Part shown: one piece after another, positions 8,213-16,623 of the stretch
Numbering within the stretch: position 1 is the stretch's first letter
How the letters are laid out: every line of letters starts with the position of its first letter
DNA from: Candidatus Thalassolituus haligoni
GTDB lineage: Bacteria > Pseudomonadota > Gammaproteobacteria > Pseudomonadales > Oceanobacteraceae
NCBI RefSeq assembly: GCF_041222825.1
Contig: NZ_CP139482.1
Coordinates: forward strand, 3,911,501-3,975,500
DNA: 64,000 nucleotides
Reading direction: 5' to 3'
The notes under the pieces: model-generated
The model's input: only the letters and a program-made list of their open reading frames with translations
Told to the model about the DNA's origin: nothing
Database searches by the model: none
Program-made: the position numbers and the translations under genes

Positions 8213-9259
8213 CAAGGCCGAACGCTGCTGTTCTTCCGCACCATCGGCAGCAGTAACAAATCGCTCCATATGAATATCGCGTTCAAACAGTCGCCCTTGC
8301 ATCAGGGTGCTGATGGCGGCGTCGATCATCGGTGGCGGGCCACACAGGTAGGCTTTGTGGCCTTCGAATTTGCCATCGAACCGGGCATTGACAGCATCGT
8401 GGACAAAGCCGGTAAAGCCTTGCCACTGGTCGTCGGGTTCCGGGGCATTCAGTGCCGGAATGTAGTGGAAGTTGCTGTGCTGCTGTTCGAGGGTTTCGAA
8501 AATCTCGCGGTTATACAGTTCGCTGATGTTGCGCGCTCCCTGGAACAGGTAGATCTGGCGACTGTCGCCTTCTTCGAGCAGATCCAGCACCATGGATTGC
8601 GGGCTGGACAGGCCGGAACCCCCGGCGATAAAGATCACGTCCTTGTCGTCCGATTTGCGGGTGAAGAACTGGCCGTAAGGGCCGGAGATGGTGAGTGTGT
8701 CGCCGACCTTGAGCTGATTGTGCAGCCAGGTCGTACCGGCACCACCGGGCACCAAACGGACATGCAGTTCCAGGGTGTCGGCTTGTGACGGTGTATTGGC
8801 AATGGAGAATGCGCGACTGCCTTCAACGCCGGGAATAATCAGGTTGATGTATTGCCCGGCCTGAAAAGCCATATCCCGATCCAGACGGAAATGAACACCC
8901 TTGATGGTGGGCGACAGGTTGATGATGTCGGTTACTTCTGCGTCAAAGTCTTCTACCGGGTGTCCGGCAAAATCCGGGTCGACGTCGATGTCGGCTTCTA
9001 TCACCAGATCGCTTTCCGGGATGGCACAGCAGGCGAGAATTTTGCCTTCGTCTTTTTCCATGTCCATCAAGGCAAACGGCGACGCAGCACCAACATCGAC
9101 ATCCCCTTCCAGCACCTGGCATTTGCAGGTGGCGCAGGTGCCGTGGCCACAGGCAAAGGGTAACCAGACCCCCTGGCGCAGCGCTGCATCCAGAATGGTT
9201 TGCCCTTCTTCTACCTCAATCTGCTCGCCAGTGGGTTCAATGGTGACCATGTAGCTCAT
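8198..9259 (-). CDS. dmpP: Phenol hydroxylase reductase component (P5, DmpP)
   Basis: This 353-residue reductase has an N-terminal [2Fe-2S] ferredoxin domain (C37, C42, C45, and a Cys at 77-78), then FAD- and NAD-binding domains (RAFSIAN, GGSGLSSP, CGPPPMID). It delivers NADH electrons to the diiron oxygenase DmpLNO. Length and domain order match DmpP/MphP. The stop lies inside a 16-bp tandem repeat. It is four bases downstream of dmpO and probably translationally coupled to it. Confidence 0.95.
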   Translation of the reverse strand: MSYMVTIEPTGEQIEVEEGQTILDAALRQGVWLPFACGHGTCATCKCQVLEGDVDVGAASPFALMDMEKDEGKILACCAIPESDLVIEADIDVDPDFAGHPVEDFDAEVTDIINLSPTIKGVHFRLDRDMAFQAGQYINLIIPGVEGSRAFSIANTPSQADTLELHVRLVPGGAGTTWLHNQLKVGDTLTISGPYGQFFTRKSDDKDVIFIAGGSGLSSPQSMVLDLLEEGDSRQIYLFQGARNISELYNREIFETLEQQHSNFHYIPALNAPEPDDQWQGFTGFVHDAVNARFDGKFEGHKAYLCGPPPMIDAAISTLMQGRLFERDIHMERFVTAADGAEEQQRSALFKRI

Positions 9260-9263
9260 GCTG

Positions 9264-9626
9264 TTATACCCCTGCGCCCTGGAAACCGGTCAGTTCCGGT
9301 GTGGTAAATCGCAACAGTGACTTGTGGCCAATGCCTTGTTCCGCCAGGCCTTTGTTGATATCGGGTGTGAAGGACTGGCCATCCAGTAGCCAGACAACGG
9401 TATCCCAGTTGATCTGTTCCCATTCAGGATGAATCCCAAAGGCTTCGCCCATGACCTGGTCACGAAAGTCGCTGAATGGCATCGCCGGTGGCACTGGCCA
9501 GGCGAAGGCCGCCGGGAACATCAGGTGTCTGTCCCAACCGGCGTACACCACCTGGTTGCCGTGGAAGTTTTCGATCTTGTCTTTGATTTCGCCGACATAG
9601 TCTGGCGTGATTGCTTGAACAGCCAT
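9264..9626 (-). CDS. dmpO: Phenol hydroxylase P4 subunit (DmpO)
   Basis: This 120-residue small subunit of the phenol hydroxylase oxygenase has the family's AGWDRHLMFPAAFAWP segment near residues 28-45 and ends in FTTPELTGFQGAGV. DmpO-type proteins are about 119 residues. The open frame extends to 9656, but the start MAVQAITPDYVG at 9626 fits the family. The leader carries an AATAACAA tract. The gap to dmpN upstream is unusually long for this operon (about 190 bases) and is filled by a tandem repeat. Confidence 0.93.
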   Translation of the reverse strand: MAVQAITPDYVGEIKDKIENFHGNQVVYAGWDRHLMFPAAFAWPVPPAMPFSDFRDQVMGEAFGIHPEWEQINWDTVVWLLDGQSFTPDINKGLAEQGIGHKSLLRFTTPELTGFQGAGV

Positions 9627-9700
9627 ATTGTTATTCTCTTGTCTGGAGCCTGACATCTGCTGTCAGGCTCGGTGTTGTTTTTTCCGTAGGGACGGGCTCT

Positions 9701-9801
9701 GTCCCTGTCCGTTTCGCTCCGTCCCTGTCCGTTTCGCTCCGTCCTTGTCCGTTTCGCTCCTGTCCCTGTCCGTTTCGCTCCTGTCCCTGTCCGCTTCGCG
9801 C
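9701..9801. repeat. Five tandem 20-21-bp repeats between dmpN and dmpO
   Basis: The unit GTCCCTGTCCGTTTCGCTCC is repeated at 9701, 9721 and 9741 with period 20, then at 9761 and 9782 with an extra T (period 21). Only the last copy and one internal base diverge. In the minus direction it reads GGAGCGAAACGGACAGGGAC. It lies inside the phenol-hydroxylase operon and must be transcribed. Confidence 0.9.
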
Positions 9802-9818
9802 CCACCACATCCGGTGGG
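9801..9818 (-). terminator. Hairpin directly after dmpN (attenuator candidate)
   Basis: CCCACC (9801-9806) pairs with GGTGGG (9813-9818) around a 6-base loop, one base past the dmpN stop. No T-run follows in the minus direction, so read-through into dmpO is expected. It may stabilise the upstream mRNA. Confidence 0.4.
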
Positions 9819-9819
9819 G

Positions 9820-11319
9820 TCAGGCTGATTTCCATTCCTTCCAGCGCTTTTCATCCGGACTGCCTTTAAAGTCGAGGTTGTCGGCTCCGAGATTAAAGTT
9901 GTAATAATCCCGCAGCACCTCTTCCATCCCCGGGCCACCGCAGTTGCCCTGGAAAATTTGGTGTGCCGGTAACCAGGCCTGAACGTATTTTTCCGGCTCG
10001 TCATCGAAGATGTCTTTACAGCCGTCCGAGCAAAAGTGGTATTTGTCGCCCTTGTATTCCGACATCCGGTAGGAGAGCTGGCCGGGGTTGTCCATTTCGG
10101 TAAACAGCATTGGTATCTGACAGGTGTTACATAGCTGCGGCAGCGCCTTGTTGTATATACGCTTGCCTTCGTCTTCGAGTTTTTGCGCCAGCTCCCAGCG
10201 TGGGCGGTAGTATTTGTCGAAGGTATTAGGGTACTTTTCGCTCAGCCAATCCATTTCCTTCTCGGTCGGAATCCAGGTATGGAAGCCCGCAGCATGGCCG
10301 AAGGTGTAAAACGTCCACCAGGTCTGATGGCTGATGTGTTCTTTTTCTTTTTCAGTGGTCTCAACGTACTTCGGCTTGCGAATGCCGTAGCGGGCCAGAT
10401 CCTTGAACAGCGCACCACCGGCTTCTTCAAAGTAAACTTCCCAGGCTTCCTGCCAGCTCATCACCTTGTTCGGCAGCATATAGTCCATCATCATGCCGAC
10501 GAGACTGAGCATACGGGTGCCACGCCAGAACCATTTGTCAATCCACTTCTGCACGATGGGTACGTTGGCTTCGTCCTGTTCCAGCAGGAACTTGATCACT
10601 TCCAGACCCAGGGTCATATGGCGGGCTTCGTCGGACTGGGCCGAAAAGCCGAACGTCACCGTCGCCATATCGCCGTTGTGTGCCGCGCCCGACATAAAGG
10701 GTACAAATACCAGGTTGGTGAGTACGTACTCAAAGCTGAAGCTGATCGCTACCAGGAACTCGAACGGGCCTGCCGTGCGGGCATCATCAAAGAAGGATTT
10801 TGGCACCGACAGATACCAGACCCGGTCGTGCATATGGCTCCAGTCCTGGAAACCATCAAAGAACTTGTTGTACTGACTCATGGCATGTATCTGGGTCTGT
10901 ACGTGTCGCAGTTCGTCGATGGACTGCATCTGACAAGCCACGCGGGCACCGACGCCGCCAAACTGGCGGCCAACATGGGCAAAGCCCTGAAAAGCCTGAT
11001 ATTCCAGCGGTGAAATACCGGTCAGGAACAATTTGATGGCATTCATATAACGGGGGTCAGAGACGTTCAGGTGACCGTTATTCTGTGCCGATGCATCAAA
11101 AATGGCGTAGAGCTTCTTTTCTTTCTCGGCCTGGTATTTCCAGTAAGCGTCCATGGTCAAACGGAAAGGGTCTTCCCACTTCGACCAGTCGTTGATCTTG
11201 ATGCCCTCAAAATCTTCGTAAGGAAAGGCCTGCTTGCGATCTTCGTAGGAGAATTCCCAGTCAAGATCGCGAGTCAGTAACTTGTATTTGTCTTTCAAAT
11301 TCAGTTTTTTTACAGCCAT
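9820..11319 (-). CDS. dmpN: Phenol hydroxylase large oxygenase subunit (P3, DmpN)
   Basis: This 499-residue subunit of a bacterial multicomponent diiron monooxygenase has carboxylate/histidine iron motifs at E136-x-x-H139 (DELRH) and E231-x-x-H234 (DEARH). A Cys-rich YHS-like domain follows near the C-terminus (about 405-460, CNTC and CSDGC). It holds the active site that hydroxylates phenol to catechol. Length and motifs match DmpN/MphN. The A-rich AATAACAAGGAG leader merges a Crc/Hfq-like site with the ribosome-binding site. The operon order dmpK-L-M-N-O-P is canonical. Confidence 0.96.
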   Translation of the reverse strand: MAVKKLNLKDKYKLLTRDLDWEFSYEDRKQAFPYEDFEGIKINDWSKWEDPFRLTMDAYWKYQAEKEKKLYAIFDASAQNNGHLNVSDPRYMNAIKLFLTGISPLEYQAFQGFAHVGRQFGGVGARVACQMQSIDELRHVQTQIHAMSQYNKFFDGFQDWSHMHDRVWYLSVPKSFFDDARTAGPFEFLVAISFSFEYVLTNLVFVPFMSGAAHNGDMATVTFGFSAQSDEARHMTLGLEVIKFLLEQDEANVPIVQKWIDKWFWRGTRMLSLVGMMMDYMLPNKVMSWQEAWEVYFEEAGGALFKDLARYGIRKPKYVETTEKEKEHISHQTWWTFYTFGHAAGFHTWIPTEKEMDWLSEKYPNTFDKYYRPRWELAQKLEDEGKRIYNKALPQLCNTCQIPMLFTEMDNPGQLSYRMSEYKGDKYHFCSDGCKDIFDDEPEKYVQAWLPAHQIFQGNCGGPGMEEVLRDYYNFNLGADNLDFKGSPDEKRWKEWKSA

Positions 11320-11371
11320 GATGTGGCTCCTTGTTATTTTTGTTGGGTCAGGCGTCGGGGGCAGACGGCTT

Positions 11372-11641
11372 TCAAAGCACCCAGCTCAGCTCAAGCCGGT
11401 CTTCATCCTCATCCACGTTGCCACCCAGGGAAATCAGGTTCAGATGCAGTTCCTGCACGTCCCAATCACGGCCGAGTTTTTCTTCTACGGTTTCCCGCTT
11501 CACCACCATAAGGTTCTCCTGCTCCATGCGGATCATGGCGGGCTGGTAGATCACCGTGACTTCTGGGTTATCTTCTTCTACCGCTTCGACGATATAGCGT
11601 GAGACGTCGTTGTCTTGCAGGATCAAATACACTTTGGACAT
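11372..11641 (-). CDS. dmpM: Phenol hydroxylase activator protein (P2, DmpM)
   Basis: This 89-residue cofactor-free effector protein of the MmoB/DmpM family starts MSKVYLILQDND and contains VIYQPAMIRM. It binds the oxygenase and couples NADH oxidation to hydroxylation. DmpM is about 90 residues, so it is full length. It lies 11 bases downstream of dmpL and 52 bases upstream of dmpN. Confidence 0.93.
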   Translation of the reverse strand: MSKVYLILQDNDVSRYIVEAVEEDNPEVTVIYQPAMIRMEQENLMVVKRETVEEKLGRDWDVQELHLNLISLGGNVDEDEDRLELSWVL

Positions 11642-11652
11642 GGGGTTCCCCT

Positions 11653-12639
11653 TCAGGACAGGCCGAGTTTGGCGGTACGTTTATCCAGTGCCAGCAAGGC
11701 ATCTTCCAGTGATGCCGTACCACCACAGAGCTCCTGCGCCACTGGAGCCAGCGCTTCGGCGACGCGGCCACGCCAGTCGTTCAGCCACTGGCCTATCAGT
11801 GCCTTGTTGGCGTCGGATTCTGCTACGGCGGTCTTGAGTACGCTGTCGATCCAGCGACTGTTGTCACGATTCCACTCACGCATAAATTCGGTCAACATGC
11901 CGACGTCCTGCGCGCCATTGGCGTTCAGCCATTGATCGTACTGCACGTAAAACAGCTCGAAGACCAAGGTGTCGATCACCAGATCCTGGGCAATAAAGGT
12001 TTCGAACCAGTCCTGTACCGTCAGGGTTTTTTCACACAGGGCACGCATGCCTTGCCAGATGGGGTCTTGCATCCAGAGTTGCTTGGCCTGCGTAAGCAGG
12101 TCACCGCTATTACCATCCAGAATCAGGCCAATCCGCGACAGGTACTGGGCAATGCCCAAACGATCCATACCGTTAAACAGCAGCGCCTGGGTTATGGATG
12201 TACCAAAACCGATGGAGCAGCCATACACGTTGTTAAGGTTGGCGGTGTGTTCGACATGGCGCAGCGGAATCAGATGTCGAACCAGACTGGCCTTGACTGC
12301 GTCCGACAGGTGTTCTGGCAAGCCGCGCTTTTCAAAAAAGCTGTAGTTGTTCTCGGCTTGCTCCTGCATTTTGGCGCGTTGCTGTACGTAGGTGCCGTAA
12401 TAGAACTGGCGTGGGTCTTTCAGGTCGTACCAGTCGGCCATGGCCACAGCCGTTCTCGAACGGTCGTTCAGTTCTTTGTCTGGCTGCCATAACGGACGGT
12501 AGTGAAAGTTGATTTCAGCCTGAAGATCGTAAGTGGCTTCCTGGTAACGGGAGGCTGGCTTGTCGCCAAAGCGACGTTCCAGATTGGCGAAGGTCTGGCG
12601 CACCGGCTCCAGCGTCGAGGTTTTGATTTCTACAGTCAT
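11653..12639 (-). CDS. dmpL: Phenol hydroxylase P1 subunit (DmpL)
   Basis: This 328-residue beta-type subunit of the diiron oxygenase resembles DmpN in helix pattern but lacks the iron-binding E-x-x-H pair, as expected. It pairs with DmpN and DmpO in the (LNO)2 oxygenase. Family members are about 330 residues. Its leader holds AACAACAACAACC, a very good match to the AANAANAA Crc/Hfq target, 16-30 bases before the ATG. It is separated from dmpK by about 150 bases. Confidence 0.94.
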   Translation of the reverse strand: MTVEIKTSTLEPVRQTFANLERRFGDKPASRYQEATYDLQAEINFHYRPLWQPDKELNDRSRTAVAMADWYDLKDPRQFYYGTYVQQRAKMQEQAENNYSFFEKRGLPEHLSDAVKASLVRHLIPLRHVEHTANLNNVYGCSIGFGTSITQALLFNGMDRLGIAQYLSRIGLILDGNSGDLLTQAKQLWMQDPIWQGMRALCEKTLTVQDWFETFIAQDLVIDTLVFELFYVQYDQWLNANGAQDVGMLTEFMREWNRDNSRWIDSVLKTAVAESDANKALIGQWLNDWRGRVAEALAPVAQELCGGTASLEDALLALDKRTAKLGLS

Positions 12640-12792
12640 AATTGACGTCCTGATTGGTTGTTGTTGTTTTCAGAGTCAGTAGCTACTGGTAAAAATGGCC
12701 AGATACGCGACATGTATGTATGGCGATTAACTGTGCATTTTCTGATCGCTTTTCACCCAGTGATGCCAACGCAGGCGAATATTCAATAGCTG

Positions 12793-13083
12793 CTAGTGGG
12801 TTCGGGAATGGTTATCAGCCATCAGCGTATCTTCGCCGTAGCGCCATTTCGCCGTTTCAGCATCCACTGTCTGCTTTTGTGCTTCGGTCATTTCGATGAC
12901 GTTATTGGCGCGACAAAAGGTCTCAAATACCGCTGGCGGCATAATAAGTTCGACAAACAGGGTCGGATCTCCAATAGCAAAATCGAATTCAACAAAGCGG
13001 GCACCTTCCGGGCTACGCACACGGATATAGCGAGTTGCTTCATTAAAATGGGTGTTTGAGGATTCATATTTGAGTTCATGCAT
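12793..13083 (-). CDS. dmpK: Phenol hydroxylase P0 assembly protein (DmpK)
   Basis: This 96-residue member of the phenol_hydrox_P0 family starts MHELKYESSNTHFNEATRY and contains PEGARFVEFDF. DmpK helps assemble the active iron-containing oxygenase. It is the first gene of the operon and lies 61 bases inside the sigma-54 promoter at 13144-13159. A short, diverged copy of its first codons and promoter occurs at about 30283-30490. The leader has an AATAATAAACAGG tract. Confidence 0.92.
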   Translation of the reverse strand: MHELKYESSNTHFNEATRYIRVRSPEGARFVEFDFAIGDPTLFVELIMPPAVFETFCRANNVIEMTEAQKQTVDAETAKWRYGEDTLMADNHSRTH

Positions 13084-13143
13084 ACTGAAATAACCTGTTT
13101 ATTATTTTTAGCTAACCAGTGATCTTCTGTACCCAGGTATATC

Positions 13144-13159
13144 AGCAAGACGTATGCCA
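13144..13159 (-). promoter_or_regulatory. Sigma-54 promoter of the phenol-hydroxylase operon
   Basis: On the minus strand this reads TGGCATACGTCTTGCT, matching the -24/-12 consensus TGGCAC-N5-TTGCT with GG and GC exactly 10 bases apart. It lies 61 bases before the dmpK start. Two enhancer dyads lie 60-107 bases further upstream, and dmpR is divergent, which is the classic DmpR-controlled arrangement. Confidence 0.88.
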
Positions 13160-13218
13160 CAAACAACGCTACATTTCAGGCCAGAACAGGGGCTATATCG
13201 CCGATATAACCCTCCGTA

Positions 13219-13266
13219 CCTGAGCAATTCATCAGGCGACCGAAATAGCCTCATGATATGATCAGG
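13219..13266. promoter_or_regulatory. Pair of DmpR-type upstream activating sequences
   Basis: Two dyads, CCTGAGCAATTCATCAGG (13219-13236) and CCTCATGATATGATCAGG (13249-13266), are spaced 30 bases apart, about three helical turns. They resemble the TTGATCAATTGATCAA enhancer sites bound by DmpR/XylR. Confidence 0.78.
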
Positions 13267-13385
13267 TCATGCGTTGCGGCGGTAACTGATATAATTAACC
13301 GATTCGATTCCGATGCAGCAAAAACAGAACCTGCTACATCGCATATGACCGTCGACGGCAATTCCAAAACAATAAAAAGATACCT

Positions 13386-15125
13386 ATGACAACTTCATCA
13401 GCGACATCAAATAACGTGCAGCCACCCGAAGTACCGGATGCCAAAGATCTGATTTCCCAAATCCGCTTTTGCCATGAAAAAGGCGAAATATGGCTGCAGG
13501 AAGCCCGCATGCTGCTGATTCATGCCAGTGATATGGGCATTCTGCGGGAGGAGCTGGTGACGTCCATGGGGATGGAACGGGCGCGGGGGTTTCTCATGCG
13601 TTTTGGCTACCAGTCAGGCCAGCGAGATGCCGAAGTCGCCCACAAAATACGCAGCCATATGTCTCTGGAACAGGGGTTTATGGCCGGGGTTCAGCTCCAT
13701 GCCATCGAAGGTATTGCACTGGTGGTCGCCAAAAAAGTGCAGCTGGATCCGTCGATCCATCATTTTTATGGTGAGTTCGACTGGCACGGCTCGTATGAGG
13801 CGGATCAGTATCTGGCCAAGCATGAGCTGTCTGACTCACCGGTGTGTTGGACGCTGCTGGGGTACGCCAGTGGTTATACGTCGGCCTTTCTGGGCATGCC
13901 CATTTTGTACAAGGAAGTGCAGTGTCGGGGCATGGGACATGAACACTGTTCAATTGTCGGCAAACCGGCAGAACAGTGGGAAGACCGTGAAGCCATGCAG
14001 CGGTTGATGACACCCGACCACCTCGCCGATGAGCTGTTCTCGCTGCAACAACAGGTCTGTCATCTGAAAGCCAGCTTCCGCCAGGGTGCACTGGATGACG
14101 ATCTGCTGACCAATTCAGTCGGTCAATCGGAAGCCTTTATGCAGGTGTGTCAGCTGATTCGCAAAGCCAGCCAGAGTCGGGCCACGGTGTTATTACAGGG
14201 AGAAACCGGCGTCGGCAAAGAGGTTGTCGCGCGCGGGCTGCATAACGCCAGCGATCGGGCCAATAAAGCGTTTATCGCCGTCAACTGCGCCTGTATTCCA
14301 CCGGATCTGATCGAGGCGGAATTGTTCGGAGTCGAAAAAGGCGCATTTACCGGGGCGACCGTCAGCCGTGAAGGCCGTTTTGAGCGGGCCAACGGTGGCA
14401 CTATTTTTCTCGACGAAGTCATCGAACTCTCCCCTCGCGCCCAGGCAACCTTGTTACGGGTTTTGCAGGAAAGTGAACTGGAGCGGGTCGGCGATAACCA
14501 GACCCGCGCCATTGATGTCCGAGTGGTCGCAGCCACCAACGAAGATCTGGAAAAAGCCGTCAAGGAAGGTCGCTTCCGGGCTGACCTGTTTTTCCGGCTG
14601 AACGTTTTCCCGGTGCGAATTCCACCACTACGCGAACGGCTACAGGACATTCCCCTGCTGGCGGAATATTTTCTCGAAAAATACCAGAACCTTTACCGTA
14701 AACAGCTGGCTGGCATCACCGACAAGGCCATGCAGTCGCTGATTCGCTACAAATGGCCAGGTAATATTCGCGAGCTGGAAAACATGATCGAGCGAGGCGT
14801 TATTCTCACCGACAACGGTACATCAATTGATCTGTGTAATCTGTTTCCATCGTTGATGGAACCGTCGCATCCGCTGAATGTAATCGACCAGAACGGTTCA
14901 CTGTCGGCCAGCACGTCCCAGCTGATTGTGCAGCAGAATCATATCCGCAGCCTGATCGACGGTGGTGTCGGGCTGGAAGAAGTAGAAAAACAGATGCTGC
15001 AACAAGCGATGGAACAATCCGCTAATAACATCACCCATGCAGCGCAGTTATTGGGTATCAGCCGGGCGGCCATGTCCTATCGATTAAAGAAGCTGAATGA
15101 TATGGAAAAGAACGATTCGCAGTAG
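13386..15125 (+). CDS. dmpR: Phenol-responsive sigma-54 activator (DmpR/MopR type)
   Basis: This 579-residue protein has an N-terminal sensor with a V4R domain (about 20-215), an AAA+ domain (Walker A GETGVGKE at 272-279, GAFTGA at 319-324) and a C-terminal Fis-type helix-turn-helix. By my alignment H105 and W133 match the phenol-contacting H106 and W134 of MopR. C154, E177, C180 and C188 match its zinc ligands. It should therefore sense phenol and switch on the divergent dmpK promoter through the sites at 13219-13266. The leader AAAACAATAAAAAG suggests Crc/Hfq control of the regulator itself. Confidence 0.94.
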   Translation: MTTSSATSNNVQPPEVPDAKDLISQIRFCHEKGEIWLQEARMLLIHASDMGILREELVTSMGMERARGFLMRFGYQSGQRDAEVAHKIRSHMSLEQGFMAGVQLHAIEGIALVVAKKVQLDPSIHHFYGEFDWHGSYEADQYLAKHELSDSPVCWTLLGYASGYTSAFLGMPILYKEVQCRGMGHEHCSIVGKPAEQWEDREAMQRLMTPDHLADELFSLQQQVCHLKASFRQGALDDDLLTNSVGQSEAFMQVCQLIRKASQSRATVLLQGETGVGKEVVARGLHNASDRANKAFIAVNCACIPPDLIEAELFGVEKGAFTGATVSREGRFERANGGTIFLDEVIELSPRAQATLLRVLQESELERVGDNQTRAIDVRVVAATNEDLEKAVKEGRFRADLFFRLNVFPVRIPPLRERLQDIPLLAEYFLEKYQNLYRKQLAGITDKAMQSLIRYKWPGNIRELENMIERGVILTDNGTSIDLCNLFPSLMEPSHPLNVIDQNGSLSASTSQLIVQQNHIRSLIDGGVGLEEVEKQMLQQAMEQSANNITHAAQLLGISRAAMSYRLKKLNDMEKNDSQ

Positions 15126-15457
15126 AAACAGCCAAAACAGAAACAGCCAAAAATAATAATTTACATAACAAGAAAGGATATATCGGTGTAAAAAGGCGGG
15201 TAAAAAAAGCGGGGCAAAAAAGGCGACAATTGCACCCGCCAAAGGTCAAAACCGGAATATTCCAAGAGGCCAACAATATTCTTAATACTCTGGCAATAGT
15301 CGCAGTATTTTAACAGTGTCCACGGTACCCGGATGATTATATGCACCGGGTTCTCAGGGTTACTAATCCAGACTGATTGTGAGTTCCAGTGGCAACTTGT
15401 GCAGCCGGGTCAGGTCGATATGACCCTCAAACAACCCGGCAACCAATCGCGTTTGAA
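15126..15457. other. Intergenic region between dmpR and the second dioxygenase (convergent)
   Basis: No gene is supported. It holds three hairpins: GGCGGGT/ACCCGCC (15195-15240), ACCCGG/CCGGGT (15327-15351), and GCCGGGT/ACCCGGC (15404-15440) with a nested GGTC/GACC. None has a clear T-run, but their place between convergent genes fits termination. Confidence 0.5.
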
Positions 15458-16393
15458 TCAGGTTACGATCGTCAAAAAGGATTCATGCAATTTACGTTGC
15501 GCAAAATCCAGACCGCCGCCTTCTCCCAGTCCTTCAAAGGTCCAGGTTAATACCTCACTGTCTGGATACACGGTATAACCACCCATAAAGGTTTCAAAGC
15601 GGTTACCCGATGGATCCCAGGCATAAATGGTCGCCCCACGGGTGATGCCATGGCGGGTTGGGCCAATATCGACCGGTACATCGTTCATCGACATCAGGTC
15701 GGCAGCACGCAGCACTTTTTCCCAGCTATCCAACAGGAATGACAGGTGATGCAGCTTGCCGGGTTCCGGGTGTTCAACAAAGGCAATATCGTGAACCTTG
15801 TTGGAACAGGTCATCCAGATACCCATATTGGCTTCGCCATCCGGCGTCAGTGAACGCTCCACCAACTGAAAGCCCAGTACATCTTCAAAAATCTTCTGCA
15901 CTTCCATCACATTTGGCCCATACAGCAGGCAGTGATCAAGACGCAGTGGCGCAATGCCTTTTTCAGCCCCTTCGTTCCAAGGGTTCGGGTTGATACCACC
16001 GAGGCCGTTACCAATACGGGTCTTCTCGGCATACAGTTCAATATCGTGGCCGGACGGCAGGGTAAAGCGCACCCGCTCACCGGTTTCCAGCAGTTCTCCG
16101 GCCGGGATACGGGTGGTTGGCAAACCGTATTCAATCAGGTCGGCTTCCAGCTTGTTGAGCGTCGCGTTATCCAGCACGCGAAAAGCAAAAAAATCGATAC
16201 CGGCGGAGTCGGCTTCACGCAGAATCACACTGCTGTGATCGTACTCTTCCCAGCATTTCAGATAGACGCGGCCCTGATCATCTCGCCCGGTTTCGGTCAT
16301 GCCGAGGATGTCCCGGTAATGATGAACCCCTTCTTCAAGATTCATTACCCGAATCTGGGCATGCCCTGGACGTAAAACACCTGTCATTGCCAT
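15458..16393 (-). CDS. Catechol 2,3-dioxygenase, copy 2
   Basis: This 311-residue extradiol dioxygenase is clearly paralogous to the copy at 5766-6701 (same length, same start pattern VLRPGHAQIRV). The three iron-binding motifs (LDHCLLYG, KLHHLSF, GNRFETF) are intact. It should open catechol or a substituted catechol. The two copies differ most in the middle of the N-terminal domain. It is divergent from a LysR regulator and has a GAAAATAACAAAAAGGGG leader. The neighbouring regulator suggests a different inducer or methylated substrates, which is inference. Confidence 0.94.
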   Translation of the reverse strand: MAMTGVLRPGHAQIRVMNLEEGVHHYRDILGMTETGRDDQGRVYLKCWEEYDHSSVILREADSAGIDFFAFRVLDNATLNKLEADLIEYGLPTTRIPAGELLETGERVRFTLPSGHDIELYAEKTRIGNGLGGINPNPWNEGAEKGIAPLRLDHCLLYGPNVMEVQKIFEDVLGFQLVERSLTPDGEANMGIWMTCSNKVHDIAFVEHPEPGKLHHLSFLLDSWEKVLRAADLMSMNDVPVDIGPTRHGITRGATIYAWDPSGNRFETFMGGYTVYPDSEVLTWTFEGLGEGGGLDFAQRKLHESFLTIVT

Positions 16394-16550
16394 CTTGCTG
16401 TCCCCTTTTTGTTATTTTCACAGTGGGTATTTTTAAAAATCAGCGGATGCAGAAACGGTCAACTCACCATAAAACGTCGTCTTGCCGACGGTTGGCGATG
16501 ATCGATTTCACACCATATGAGCCTCAAATTATCCCAGCACCCGATACTCG

Positions 16551-16598
16551 TCTAATACTATTGACCCGGCCACTTCATGCCAATAAGGTATTAAGATC
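16551..16598. promoter_or_regulatory. Putative LysR operator pair between dioxygenase copy 2 and LysR
   Basis: TCTAATACTATT (16551-16562) and AATAAGGTATTAAGATC (16582-16598) lie in the divergent promoter region. The same two elements, with the same 33-base start-to-start spacing (16551 to TAAGGTATTA at 16584), occur before the ferredoxin (30085 and 30118). LysR proteins normally bind such paired sites beside their own gene. Confidence 0.5.
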
Positions 16599-16623
16599 TC
16601 GTTGGCCATCCCAGGAATGACGT

